Notes: generated by a model from the letters alone, not told the origin. Shown: positions 24,831 through 36,196, counted from the first letter of the stretch. The stretch: DNA of 64,000 nt from Przewalskia tangutica (GCA_029844215.1 CM056738.1:68167593-68231592); one strand, 5' to 3'. Numbers and translations are program-made.

Positions 24831-25410
24831 TTGTTGTGTCATTTTAGGGACTGTATTGTGGAGATATAATTCTGGAAATTTAGTTACAATTATGCATGTT
24901 TAATATGGTAAATTGCTAATGTATGTCCTAAAGGAATAAAGGTATAAAAGGTGTAGAAAGCTTCACATTTTTACCCTCGTTGTTGTGGAAGTATGGACTG
25001 TTTAAGTGGACTGTTTTTATATGGATTAAGAGGTCGGATTAACATGTGAAGTAGGTGTGTCGGTCACCTTGGTTGTTATTTGGTTATATCCTGAATTGGT
25101 ACTTGGTTATTGATGTTATTGGCCTCGTTTGAAAGTTGTGAATGTATGTATAAATAGGGGAAGTACTGCCCAAATTTTTATATGAAAGGAGAGTCATTAT
25201 GTGGTATAGCGTATACTAGTATTCATGAAGTTGATAGACGTGTTATTATTATTATAGGTTGAAGTACTAATTGGGACGTATTCTACTTATCGTGTTGGTA
25301 TAGCCGATAAGGTATGTGAAACTATCCTTTCTTCTTTTGGCATAATTTATATGAAGTAAGTGTACGACGGACGTACATAGTTCTATTGGATCCTAATCCT
25401 TAATGATACA

Positions 25411-27019
25411 TGATATGATAGTGCCTTGGTGTTTCTAAAATGAAAGTTCACTTTAAAGATTTTATTAAGAGTCAAAGGATGATTTAAATTGCACATGGTT
25501 GCTCATGATAGCTAAACGTTCAAGTGTCATTATTCCATTCACTGAGTCTCATAATGGACCGGCAATGTTCACCGAGTCCCTCGCTCGAGGGCCGGCAATG
25601 TTATATGTATTATGAATCCATGTACATGTATCCATGATGCAAGTATAGATAATCATGACAGTCGTGCGCAGATCCGCACTTATTCACTGAGTCCCTCGCT
25701 AGAGGGCCGACAATGTTTATATGTATATGATTCCATGGACTTGTATCCATGATGCGAGTATAGATACTCATGACATTATATGATTACATGGACATGCTTC
25801 CATGATGCGGGTATAGGTACCCATGACAGTATATGACTCTCATTTTTTTTTAAAAAGGCACAGTTGACTCTCATTTTTATAAAGCACGGTTGACTCTCTA
25901 TTTTATATGGCACGATTGGATCTGGTATTTGATTTTCATACTTGTCTCTATCATCTTTTGGGCAGTTATGATCTTATTTACAGTACTTTATGTTTACATA
26001 CTTGGTACATTGTTGTACTGACCCCCTTCTCCGAGGGGCTGCGTTCATGCCTGCGAGTATAGGTACTCAGTTTGGTGATCCGCGAGCTTAGGATCCTTGC
26101 TCAGCTTTTTGGGATAGCTCCATTGTTCCGGGACTTGTCATTTTGGTACAGATCTATTATTACAGGCTTATGTATATTCAGGGGTACGGCGGGGCCTTGT
26201 CTCATCATAGTTCATTGTCTTACTCTTAGAGGTATGTAGTCATGTGTGGGTTGGACATGTACAATTGTAGTTCATTTTGGCTATTGTGTATATAATGGCA
26301 GCCTTGCCGGCTTGCCTATGATGCTATATGACAGTTCAGGGGACAAGAGCCCTTTGTTATGAGACTATGAGTTTTTCTTAAGCTTCCGCTGGTTATATGC
26401 GATGTGTGGGTAAAAGGGTGCACAGGTAGGGCACCAGTCACGGCCCGTCGGTTCGGGTCCTGATAATTTAGAATTGTAACGGGCTGCACAATGAAGTCAA
26501 ACACCTTACCAGTCCAATACCTATAGCATACCTTAGCTTACTAACATTGATACATGTAATTCTCAATAATATGTGGTATGACCCTTTACGCACGGACGCG
26601 AGGCTTATTTCTCCTTCCACTACCGTGGATAACTCGATCCTTATTTATGGATTGGTCTCACTATTCTGAGTACATCACTTTACGTGATCTTCTTAAATCT
26701 ACTGATCGTCATTCTTCACATGATTCGATTGTGGCAATCCATTCTCGTTAATGATATTCTAGGACAATTTCTAATCTATTCTAGGTAAGACATTACAATT
26801 TAGGTCGCACGTACATAACATATTCCCTCATTTTAATTAGCATGAGTCACTATAAAACGTGTAGTTTTCATAATTTATTAACCCTTCCAATGATCTCTTC
26901 TACTCTTTATATGTACCACTCACAATCATCTTATCCTTTCCTTTACGCATCAATTTGGGAGACTTCGGGATGTTGTGGACATGGCTGCCACACTAAACCA
27001 ACCCCCTGAAACCCTTGCG
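25411..27019. repeat. 1609-bp duplicated segment, copy 1
   Basis: Matches 31342-32950 in the same orientation with a constant offset of 5931 bp at both ends and at the LTR end. It spans the last 1055 bp of the T3 LTR and 554 bp of flank, so the LTR/flank junction itself is duplicated. By eye the copies differ by a few percent. Confidence 0.9.
26466..27019. other. Flanking DNA of T3, unassigned
   Basis: Sequence following the T3 LTR end, shared with 32397-32950. No coding potential or RNA gene recognised. The AT-rich, C-over-G composition resembles an LTR interior on the minus strand; it may belong to the LTR that follows. Confidence 0.4.
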
Positions 27020-28531
27020 GTATAATCTGGTATGTGTTCGACCACAAGTTGATCGGGGCAGTCTCATTCGACCTTTACAACTTTGACCCTAAGATATGGG
27101 CATCTTTAAACCCTTTAAATATCGGCGATCCTTGACTAATAAATTTCAGGGGTTATGAGCTCCCTAACCCTTTTAAGGGCCATAATATGCATAAGTATCA
27201 TGTGGAGAATGCCTCTGAGGGCCATAAGAAATAACTAACTATTGGATAATGCCTCTGAGGGCCATAATATGCATAAGTATCATGTATGTTTAGAATATCT
27301 ATGAGGGCCATAATATGCCAAATATCATGCACCTTGCGGTCATACATATGCATCTGCTTATATAATGCCATCAAGCCTCTGTGGGCATCCCATCATATCA
27401 TATCGACCTCTGTGGGCATACTCATTATCGTGTATATCTGTACCAGCTGCAGGTGGTGTGCATATAACATCTTCCCTTTTTCTCATATCACATACATATA
27501 TATTATGCATACATATAGCTTGTCGGAGTAATGTAATATCTCTCCACCTCCGATTAACATTATGAATACTAACATAATGTTTATATACCTCAATAGGGAT
27601 TTAGGAACATATTTAGACATGCCTTGACAATAGGAATGAATAACATGAACATCCTTAACTACTAAGATTAGAATCATTTATGAGACAATATTACGTTTGA
27701 GTTTCGTACTTTGAACATGCCAAAAGAAGAAATGATTTTCCTTAACATACATTTTTATGTCAATTTCCTACTTGTTGTAACCAACCAATCTCCTTTATAC
27801 CTCAATCTTATATTTCAAGAACTACTCTTTGAATAAAGACCAGATTAAACACGCGATAAAATTAAACAACGAGATCGAAGTGGTCCGCAAAATCCGTGTG
27901 TTGTTCTTGATAAAATTTACACTTTGCTTCCTTAAAATTGGGACTTACGTTGTTGTAATTGAACTGAAAGTAACGTTATTTGCTACAAGAATATACTGCA
28001 TATCCTTTTTTATCCCAAATGAATTCGCAATATGTAGAATAGGTACTATGAATGCCCACCTTTTCTACTTTACATGTGGCAGCCCATATGGTCACAATTT
28101 GACACTAATCTAAATGTTGTCATTTCCTTATGAATGCATTAATATATGTATACTTGATGCCACTTGTCAACAATCCCCATGGCTTATGTCAACATAACAC
28201 TTACTCCATACTCTTAATTAATTTCTTGATCTCAATTTACTTAAATAATAATCATTTTTTAACACACTTCATATACTCTGTATCATGATAATGTAATATA
28301 GAACTATTCCATATCCCCTTTTGGTATATCAAAATATTATCCTAATCATCGTCGTCACACTTATTAAGTCCTAAATTATTTCAGAACTTCATTCTTTTAT
28401 AAATCAAGCTCTTTCTTTGAATACTTTAATATGACCAAAATTCTCCAACACTCGGGTCTATTTACATATGCCTAGCGATTTTACATACGCATAGCGATTC
28501 AAACCCTGGCACGAAAGTACGGGATGTTACA
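27020..28531 (-). mobile_element. Gypsy-type LTR on the minus strand, left end uncertain
   Basis: On the minus strand it starts TGTAACATCCCGTACTTTCG at 28531, a plausible LTR start. It contains repeated GGGCCATAATATGCATAAGT units (27178-27320) and CCTCTGTGGGCAT units (27376-27420). The same motifs occur in the opposite orientation at 44795-44930, identifying a shared LTR family. No polypurine tract or primer site seen; probably a solo or truncated LTR. Confidence 0.55.
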
Positions 28532-29330
28532 GTATAAACATGTGGATCAATGAGACGTGTGAAAACATGAAAATATTACTACAATTGCATATATGGAAAG
28601 AGGTTTGGAAATAGGTTAAATTGTGGGGAGGTCAAGACAAATAGGATCTAATTTCAAATAGGATTGAATTCCTTAACCAAATTCCTATTAAATTTAGAGC
28701 TCGAAGCCAAGGGAAATTCGATCTACGCTACTCATATATAAAGCACCACATTGATAATATTTGTTCTTGACGTTGTTTGCACAAATTTAGAATTTTTAGC
28801 TAATAGTTGTCATTGTGAGGAGCTCTTGAGAAAGTCAACGAAAGAACATGTTCCAGAAGAAGTTGCTGCTTTAGTTCTTGAATTTATAGGTTGATTCTTT
28901 GTTCTTGAGTTGTAACCAATTTAGTTTACTAGAAGTTTTGTGATAGGTGTTTGTTGATTGAATTGTAATGATTTTCAAGATTAGGGAAAAATCTTGAAAG
29001 GGACAGCTACAATTAGGAAGAATAGCAGGGAAAGGTATTAAGTTGTTACTTTCTTGGGTTATAAAGTTGTAACCTTAAAATTTCTTGAGTTTAGTGAAGA
29101 TTTTGGGCAAATTCTACTGAAATAGGTCGTGATTGTTTTCTCCCTTAAAAAAGGATTTTTTTCACAGTAAAATTCCTTGTGATTTATGTTCTGCACTTTA
29201 CTTCTTGTTTAGGCTGAAGAACCTGATTCTTCAATACATTTGGAGCCAGCATAAAATAACAGTTTGTATTTCAGGATTACAGTATGTTATAGCCGCACTT
29301 GACCATCATACCTAGAGGAAATTCTAAACT
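28532..29330 (+). mobile_element. Copia-like LTR fragment downstream of the LIM gene
   Basis: A TATA box (CATATATAAAGC, about 28733) is followed by a GT/TT-rich stretch (TTGTAACC repeats, then AGGTCGTGATTGTTTTCTCCC). It resembles the 3' half of solanaceous Tork/Angela-type copia LTRs as I remember them. No primer site follows. The assignment is from recall only. Confidence 0.45.
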
Positions 29331-29550
29331 CTGCTGCTGTCATATGTGTATTTGATTACTGATTACATGCAAATGTGTTTCAGTCTATAACAAGAAGAAG
29401 TTAACCCTTATTTATGTATTTGTGACAGTCACTTTACAATGGTTCTGGTCCAATGTACAAAAACTCATGAGAATACATACAACCAAAGTGGATAGAGATA
29501 ACTGAAATACTCCAGAAGAACGAACAAAATCAAAGCTCAGTGGGATGAAT
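29331..29550 (-). other. Probable 3' untranslated region of the LIM gene
   Basis: Unique, AT-rich sequence directly downstream of the LIM stop codon (29551-29553). No repeat match seen. The poly(A) site cannot be placed from sequence alone. Confidence 0.5.
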
Positions 29551-29775
29551 CTAAGGTTGACATGCAACTGGGAGGGAATTAGTAGGAAGTGCAGGCTCTG
29601 TTTCATGATCAGTCTCAAGTTGGCTGTAATTGCCTTTTTCCCTGAAGAGTTGAATATGATGATGCTTGCAATAAAGCCGGCCTTCATGTGCAATGTAGTT
29701 TGATGGGCTTATTGTACAACCTCCATGAGTGCATTTGAAGCACGCCTTGTGGTATGATGTTCCATTCACAGTAAC
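29551..29775 (-). CDS. WLIM1: LIM gene exon 5 (rest of LIM2, C-terminus, stop)
   Basis: Begins after TTTAAG with VTVNGTSYHK. It includes H131, C134, C137, C142, C158 and H161, then a polar acidic tail ending VACQP and TAG at 29551-29553. Confidence 0.93.
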   Translation of the reverse strand, partial: VTVNGTSYHKACFKCTHGGCTISPSNYIAHEGRLYCKHHHIQLFREKGNYSQLETDHETEPALPTNSLPVACQP

Positions 29776-32700
29776 CTTAAACAACAACACAAAGAAACAT
29801 TAAAATGCCATCATTTTGTTTCGTAATAATTACTACTATAAATATTTGGGAAGTTGGCTTATATACATTGACAACAAAAAGAATTTCTACATTATTACTA
29901 TATTTTATTCTATTATAGCAGGTAATTTATCTTATTTTTCAGCTTATTAATTTCACTTTTTTGAATGATTACCGATAGTTATCTTTCAAGAGATTGTAAC
30001 TTATAGTGTAAAGTTATTTTAACAGTCTATAAAATTTAAGCTCAAATATTTGGTCACTATTTATAATTGATGTTACCTTCTCAATAGGATACACTGTTTT
30101 ATTGCAGCCCACACATTGTTCTCTCGTGCCGGCGAATAAACTTGAGACTTTGTTCCCGGTACCATTCTGTTGAACATATAACATAAATTGGAATTAAACA
30201 AAAAGCAGAAAGACATGGATTAGATAAAAGAATCTGATTATGCAAGAAACACATCAAAAACATTACCTCGTTATCCACGGGTTTTTCTGGCTTTGTGACC
30301 TTTGGAGTTCCTGATAATGTAACAAAGAAGTTAAATTGGCCATATTAAACTTAAGACTAAACTATAATGGGACGTCATATTGATGTTCCAGAGAAGAAAC
30401 TAGTGTGCCAGATTGGTTGTTCTTCACATGCACTTTGTACAGTGACTTACAGACATAATTAGTACTTCTACTTCTAGAAGCAACAATAACATACCAAGTG
30501 AAATCCCACAAGGGGCCTCGAGAACTTGTACTTCTAGCAGTTTGATTTTAATTTTTTTCAGTATTCCTTTTTTCTATTTTGTATGTCTTTCTTCTAAAAG
30601 GTCTGAGACTATATATTGAGTTATACCTTCAAAACTCTTGTCCAAACTGCCAGTTCTCTTGAAAAGCTGATCAAAGTGAGGCCTGCAATATATTACCCCC
30701 TCAAAGGAGTTGAAATTGCTGAGCTGAAATAAGTAAAATACAACATATATCATATGAGTCTACTGCTATAAATCAATTACATAGATCATATTTTGGTTCC
30801 TCAAAAGAAACCAAAAAAAAGGAAAAGAGAAAGAAATGGAAGAAAAAAAAACACGCCAGTTCTCCTATGCCACATGCATGAATTACCTCCTTTCCTTTTA
30901 CTTGTCCATTATGGAATATTAAAACTTAAAATTTTACTTTTATTGTTCACTTTAACATATCAAAAGAAAAAAATTATATTTCCTATCCTACTCTTAACAT
31001 TAACTACTTATTCAAAGTCATTTTCTAAATCCATCGAGAGTATACATCAATTTATATTAGTATTATAATAATAAAATATGCATTTCATTTATTACTTTAC
31101 AAAGTCCATTATTAGAAGTAAAAGTGAACAAAAGGGATCAGTAGTAATTTATTTTGCCTTACATGTAAAGGCTGGTATACAACATTGAATAGGCTTTATG
31201 AAAAAATCATCCTTACATTAAAATGGGTTAAACAGACAGTTAAAAAATTTAAGGAGCTTTATGAAAGAACTAATTTGACTATTAGAATTCTGACACTAGT
31301 CATTAGAGCACAAAGCTATATATATGCGAGAAAGAAAGAAGTGATATGATAGTGCCTTGGTTTTTCTAAAATGAAAGTTCACTTTAAAGATTTTATTGAG
31401 AATCAAAGGATGATTTAAATTGCACATGGTTGCTCATGATAGTTATTCGTGCAAGTGTCATTATTCCATTCACCGAGTCCCATAATGGACCGGCAATGTT
31501 CACCGAGTCCCTCGCTAGAGGGCCGACAATGTTATATGTATTATGATTCCATGGGCATGTATCCATGATGCGAGTATAGATACTCATGACAGTCTTGCGC
31601 AGATCCTAGCACTTGTTCACCGAGTCCCTCGCTAGAGGGCCGACAATGTTTATATGTATATGATTCCATGGACTTGTATTCATGATGCGAGTATAGATAC
31701 TCATGACAGTATATGATTCCATGAACATGCTTCCATGATGCGGGTATAGGTACCCATGACAGTATATGACTCTCATTTTTTTTTAAAAGGCACAGTTGAC
31801 TCTAATTTTTATAAGGCACGGTTCACTCTCTATTTTATATGGCACAGTTTGATCTGATATTTGATTTTCATACTTGTCCCTATCATCTTTTGGCCAGTTA
31901 TGATCTTATTTACAGTATTTTATGTTTACATACTTGGTACATTATTGTACTGACCCCATTCTCTGGGGGGCTGCGTTCATGCCCACAGGTATAGGTACTC
32001 AGTTTGGTGATCCGCGAGCTTAGGATCCTTGCTCAACTTTTTGGGATAGCTCCATTATTCCGGGGCTTGTCATTTTGGTACAGATCTGTTATTACAGGCT
32101 TATGTATATTCAGGGATACGACGGGGCCTTGTCCCGTCATAGTTCATTGTCTTACTCTTAGAGGTCTGTAGTCATGTGTGGGTTGGACATGTACAGTTGT
32201 AGTTCATTTTGGCTATTGTGTATATAATGGCAGCCTTGCCGGCTTGCCTATGATGTTATATGACAGTTCAGGGGACATGATCCCTTTGTTATGAGATTAT
32301 GAGTTTTCTTAAGCTTCCGCTAGTTATATGCGATGTGTGGGTAAAAGGGTGCCCAGGTAGGGCACCAGTCGCGGCCCGTCGGTTCGGGTCCTGACAATTT
32401 AGAATTGTAACGGGTTGCACAATGAAGTCAAACACCTTACCAGTCCAATACATATAGCATACCTTAGCTTAATAACATTGATACATGTAATTCTCAATAA
32501 TATGTGGTATGACCCTTTACGCACGGACGCGAGGCTTATGTCTCTTTCCACTACCGTGGATAACTTGATCCTTATTTATGGCTTGGGTTCACCATTCTGA
32601 GTACATCACTTTACGTGATCTTCTTAAATCTACTGATGGTCACTCTTCACACGATTCGATTGTGGCAATCCATTCTCGTTAATGACATTCTAGGACAATT

Positions 32701-34884
32701 TCTAATCTATTCTAGGTAAGACGTTACAATTTAGGTCGCACGTACATAACATATTCCCTCATTTTAATTAGCATAAGTCACTATAAAACGTGTAGTTTTC
32801 ATAATTTATTAACCCCTCCAGTGATGTCTTCTACTTTTTATATGTACCACTCACAATCATCTTATCTTTGACTTTACGCATCAACTTGGGAGACTTCGGG
32901 ATGTTGTGGACATGGCTGTCACACTAAACCGACCCCTTGAAACCCTTGCGTGATATATCTAGTCTATCTAATACCCAACCGAGAGAGGGAATTGGGCGGG
33001 TTCGACACTAGCTTATGTAAGATTATGTAGCATTCCTGGTCTATTGGCTCAATTTGTTTTGTAGGTGGGTTTTGAAAGTATATGTATGTCTTAGAGACAA
33101 TCAGTATTAGGACACATGTACTTTATACACATTCATATTTATATATTGATGATGATTAATATTATGGCATTTGTATTTGTTGAATTATTAGTTGATTGTT
33201 TATAATATTCTATAAATGCATCCCTAGATGTTATGTGGTTATTAATGAAGTGAGAAATTAATATCATAGCGTGACGCTCTTAAAATCGTCTTGACTAATG
33301 ATCATCGAGATTGGGATATCCGTGATATGTTATACGTCGACATGTGGTCTGCATCATATCCTTTGGGATGTAGTATGTCTCATTTGCTACGAGTTATGAC
33401 AACTCGTGATGGACAAATTGATACTTGTTGGAGTATTGGTATACCCTGCTGATGTACTATTTTGTTATATGTCTATAATGTCATCAGTGTGTGGGAGATA
33501 GTAGTCCTTAGACTTGAGGTCGATATCACCTTATTCACGGAGTAATGTACTTTGATCCTGTCCTAAGCTCATATGCCTTATAGATTGAGACGCGGCTTGT
33601 TTTGGGTACGTTACGAAGTGGATTAAAGGTGGGTATTGAGCCAAGATTAGAATTCATTCCTCGAATGCATCTTCGAGAGAGATTCTCATAAGATATTAGG
33701 TTGACTAAGTCGTTGGCCAACGCAGTGGACATGTCTTTGATATGGTCTTGTTGTCAACTAATATAGATGAGTTATTATGATCAAGCCATTTGGATAGGCA
33801 CTTGAAAAATCCTAATCTTGATTGAGTGTGTCGTGAATGAAAGGATTTTATCTTCCCACATGGAGGTTCAGTTCACATGTTTCGTGTAGCTAAACTTTAC
33901 ATATTGAGGTTCGTCTTTCGGTGCAGTCTAGGAGTTCCGTGAAGATCCTAATGATATTAGTGTCAATATGTAGGGGCCTGAGGGGTAACCACTAAGTCAA
34001 ATGTTCTGTTGATTGAAAGGATGTAATTGAAGTGATAATATTTATATATTCGGTTGATAATCGGGACATTAGAAATGGGAAAAGGGTGCAAAAAATTAGA
34101 CAGGACCGCGGTGCCACCTCATGGAACCGCGGTGCCGACGCGTGTTCTGGCAGTCCGGACTTGACCCAATCCGATTTTCTGCTGGGCCTGGCCCACGGAA
34201 ACCCTAAAGCTCCTATTTTGTCCTATAAATAGGAGGTCTCTCTTCCCATTTCACTACACCAATCTAAGAGAGATTATCTCTTCTAAAACTCTGCAGAAAT
34301 TCCTAGCATTTCTAAAGATAGAAATTACATCAAAGTTCTAAGAATTTAAAACTTGCAAATCAAGGGACGTTTGAGTGTGCACTCCGGACTACACAAAGCT
34401 TCGAGATTCAACTACTTGGATTGCAATATTCAAAATGTAAGTCTTCGTTCGAAGAATTACATTTGCTTTGTGATTATATTTTACATTACATATCATACTA
34501 CAATTTGACCATCGTCGGGTTGAAATATAAATTTTCAAATTCGGTTGCGTGTACGAACCCGACGCAAACGCCTATAGGTTTAGGTCTGAGACCATGATAG
34601 ATTAAAAGTTTTATTTCCTTTCTCACCATAATATTTGCTTAGTATATTGTTTACAAGTAGCTTCAGCCTTTTGCATGCATACATATTATTTTTTTGGAAA
34701 GATACTTATATTATATGTATTGGCATGAAAGGACGCAAAAAGATGGTACCTTGAGAGTACTTTTGCAATGGTAGCACTTGAAGCAAGCCTTGTGATAAAT
34801 ACGGTTATCAGCAGCAAGGCGATCCACCAGATACACCGTCTTCTCACAAGCATTGCACTTTTGTGATGTTCCTGCGAACGTCAT
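29551..34884 (-). CDS. WLIM1: Two-LIM-domain protein, WLIM1-like (5 coding exons, 196 aa)
   Basis: Plant LIM proteins of this family bind and bundle actin filaments and also enter the nucleus; that is family knowledge. Joined exons 34884-34750, 30723-30627, 30310-30267, 30166-30077 and 29775-29551 give 196 residues, close to tobacco WLIM1 in length. LIM1 ligands are C10, C13, H31, C34, C37, C40, C58, H61. LIM2 ligands are C110, C113, H131, C134, C137, C142, C158, H161, with the plant-specific four-residue gap between C137 and C142. The linker (TPKVTKPEKPVDNE) and the acidic C-terminus fit WLIM1. All introns are GT-AG. No stop or frameshift is seen, so it is probably functional. Odd point: intron 1 is about 4 kb because of retrotransposon fragments. 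WLIM1 versus another LIM paralogue is from remembered sequence. Confidence 0.9.
30077..30166 (-). CDS. WLIM1: LIM gene exon 4 (start of LIM2)
   Basis: 90 bp between GTTCAACAG and GAGAAG|GTAACA. Encodes NGTGNKVSSLFAGTREQCVG and the first LIM2 zinc ligands (C110, C113). Confidence 0.92.
30267..30310 (-). CDS. WLIM1: LIM gene exon 3 (inter-LIM linker)
   Basis: 44 bp between ATTATCAG and GAG|GTAATG. It completes the Gly codon and encodes the linker TPKVTKPEKPVDNE. Confidence 0.88.
30627..30723 (-). CDS. WLIM1: LIM gene exon 2 (completes LIM1)
   Basis: 97 bp between TTATTTCAG and GAAG|GTATAA. Encodes LSNFNSFEGV through FKRTGSLDKSFE plus the first base of a Gly codon. It contains the last LIM1 ligands (C58, H61). 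Confidence 0.92.
31342..32950. repeat. 1609-bp duplicated segment, copy 2, in LIM intron 1
   Basis: Matches 25411-27019. Contains the last 1055 bp of a T3-family LTR (ending GGGTCCTGACA at 32396) and 554 bp of flank. Its ends lie in a 7-bp direct repeat GTGATAT (31341-31347 and 32950-32956), as expected if the block inserted as a unit. LTR transcription would be antisense to the LIM gene. Confidence 0.88.
32951..34610 (+). mobile_element. Ty1/copia 3' end: short internal piece and LTR
   Basis: From about 33072 (TGAAAGTATATGTATGTC) it matches, in reverse orientation, the 3' LTR start of the copia element at 48987-49246. The preceding CTATTGGCTC...GGTGGG matches that element's sequence before its LTR. 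It continues through a GCGGTGCC-rich patch (34108-34145), a TATA box (CCTATAAATAGG, 34222-34233) and the TGCAAATCAAGGGAC block also found on the minus strand near 57880. The end at 34610 is approximate. Confidence 0.65.
34750..34884 (-). CDS. WLIM1: LIM gene exon 1 (codons 1-45)
   Basis: Starts MTFAGTSQKC and ends HCKSTLK at CTCAAG|GTACCA. It holds the first six zinc ligands of LIM1. I chose the ATG at 34884 because family members start M-x-F-x-G-T. Two in-frame upstream ATGs (35007 and 34926) exist without an intervening stop. Confidence 0.92.
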
Positions 34885-35340
34885 CTTTGATTGTATACAA
34901 ATATTGTTACTCAGAGCCAAAGGCATATAACAGATATTGGAGGATGAAATTGATTTTCTTTCCCTCTGTTCTCTTCCCAACTCCCCCTCTCTCTCTCTTT
35001 CATGCACAACTTGATCATTAAAGAGCTTAAATAGTAATCAGAGAAAGGCTAAAAAAAATAAATGAAAATATGTTTGTAGATTGGCAGTAATTTGCGGGTC
35101 ATGTTAGATATTCCATCATTTGCTCATTATTTTTTTCCTTAGACCAAGTTCCACTGGCATGAAAAATTCTTAGAAGCAGATGTTGATAGTTAAAAATAAA
35201 TAAATACAAATTTCGGTGGTCAATGGTCACGCCAAAAACTCGGCCTAAAAGTATAAGCAATCCTTGCAAATATATTTTATAGTCTGGAATCAAACCCACA
35301 GAAAACTTACGTTTGTTTTCGTTGGTTGATATTACTATAC
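34885..35340 (-). promoter_or_regulatory. LIM gene 5' untranslated region and proximal flank
   Basis: Minus-strand sequence upstream of the start codon: a GA-rich run (34985-35003) typical of plant leaders, then AT-rich DNA. The frame stays open upstream to 35007, so a longer N-terminus or a leader intron (AATCAAAG before ATG could be an acceptor) cannot be excluded. I cannot place a TATA box with confidence. Confidence 0.5.
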
Positions 35341-35479
35341 ATGTTGTTACGGCCCGTTTTTATACTCAGTTAAAAATGTTTCTTAACTTGGCTATTTGTG
35401 GAAAAATATCCGCCTAATTATTTGTGTTCGGAAACTAAGTCTCATAATCATAAATATGTTGATAATAAGTACAACGACC

Positions 35480-35870
35480 AATACCTGGTGTCACAAGTGC
35501 AAGAGCTACTAGGGTAAAAGATATAATCCTGAATAATCATCCCTAATACACTGTCTAAGAATGAAAAATACAATAATAAAGTAAAGGAAAAGGATCTGGT
35601 CTGGCGGATCAACCAACAGCTCTCCCTGAATCCTCCAAACAGTCGCCTCAATGATCGGTGAGTCCTTATGCTCCACTAGTACTAGGGACAGACTCTGCAC
35701 ACAAAAAGGTGCACCAAGTGTAAAGTAAATGTGGAAAATTAACTTGTACTCAACAACATCGTCGATCAAACCTAAGCTAAATCGATGACGAGGATTGGCC
35801 TTTCGAATGGTTACTTCCACACTTAGCACTATTACTACATCAAGGCATACTTTTAATCCAATAAGCAAAA
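35480..35870 (-). mobile_element. Gypsy LTR end fragment upstream of the LIM gene
   Basis: On the minus strand it ends TAGCTCTTGCACTTGTGACA (about 35490-35510) after a TTATTATTGTATTTTTCATT stretch, a pattern I associate with solanaceous gypsy LTR ends. No start is seen; it is probably an old truncated LTR. 35341-35479 and 35871-35964 show nothing recognisable. Confidence 0.4.
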
Positions 35871-35964
35871 GATAAAAATTTCAGTATTCAAGTAATCCAT
35901 CAAGTGAGACAAGTACATTTCACTCAATCTTTCAAGTAAGTCAAATAGTAAAGAATCAATGAAA

Positions 35965-36196
35965 TACTTTCTTTGTCCGACACACTTTCCTTTTTAGTCG
36001 GTCCGAAAAAAATGACACATTTTCTTATTTGATAATAATTTAACTTTAAACTATACCTTTTACGCTTAACGATATGATGCATAACCACACAAATATCTTT
36101 AGCTTCTTTTAGACCACAAGATTCAAAAGTATTCATCTATTTCTTAAATTTCATGCCAGTCAAACAACATCATATAAAATTGGGACGGAGAGAGTA
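35965..36196. mobile_element. Stowaway-like MITE (about 232 bp)
   Basis: The right end GGGACGGAGAGAGTA and the left end TACTTTCTTTGTCC are imperfect inverted repeats of the CTCCCTCCGTCCCA type, bounded by TA. The interior (CACACTTTCCTTTTTAGTC, CCACACAAATATCTTTAG, GACCACAAGATTCAAAAGT) matches the common solanaceous element of this kind as I recall it. Confidence 0.75.

Larger units (their letters stand above)
20420..26465 (+). mobile_element. 3' LTR of T3, split by solo LTR S1
   Basis: Starts TGTTACACCCCG at 20420 after the polypurine tract and ends GGGTCCTGATA at 26461-26465 (the T3 5' copy ends TGACA). S1 occupies 21275-24830, so the LTR itself is about 2.5 kb. It has a TATA box near 20736-20743, a 16-bp palindrome (20744-20759), a donor AAG|GTAAGA at 21104, a candidate mini-exon 25258-25311, a minisatellite (about 25610-25830) and the 3' hairpin series (26005-26436). 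A close homologue of the whole LTR starts at 45996. Confidence 0.88.
30724..34749 (-). other. LIM gene intron 1, swollen by retrotransposon fragments
   Basis: GT-AG intron of 4026 bp. Native-looking AT-rich ends (30724-31341 and about 34611-34749) flank two insertions: the duplicated gypsy LTR end plus flank (31342-32950) and a copia 3' end (32951-34610). Introns 2-4 are 316, 100 and 301 bp. Confidence 0.85.

Noticed and set aside
27829..28113. 94-codon plus-strand frame
   Set aside because: AT-rich LTR interior, no domain, opposite to the LTR strand.
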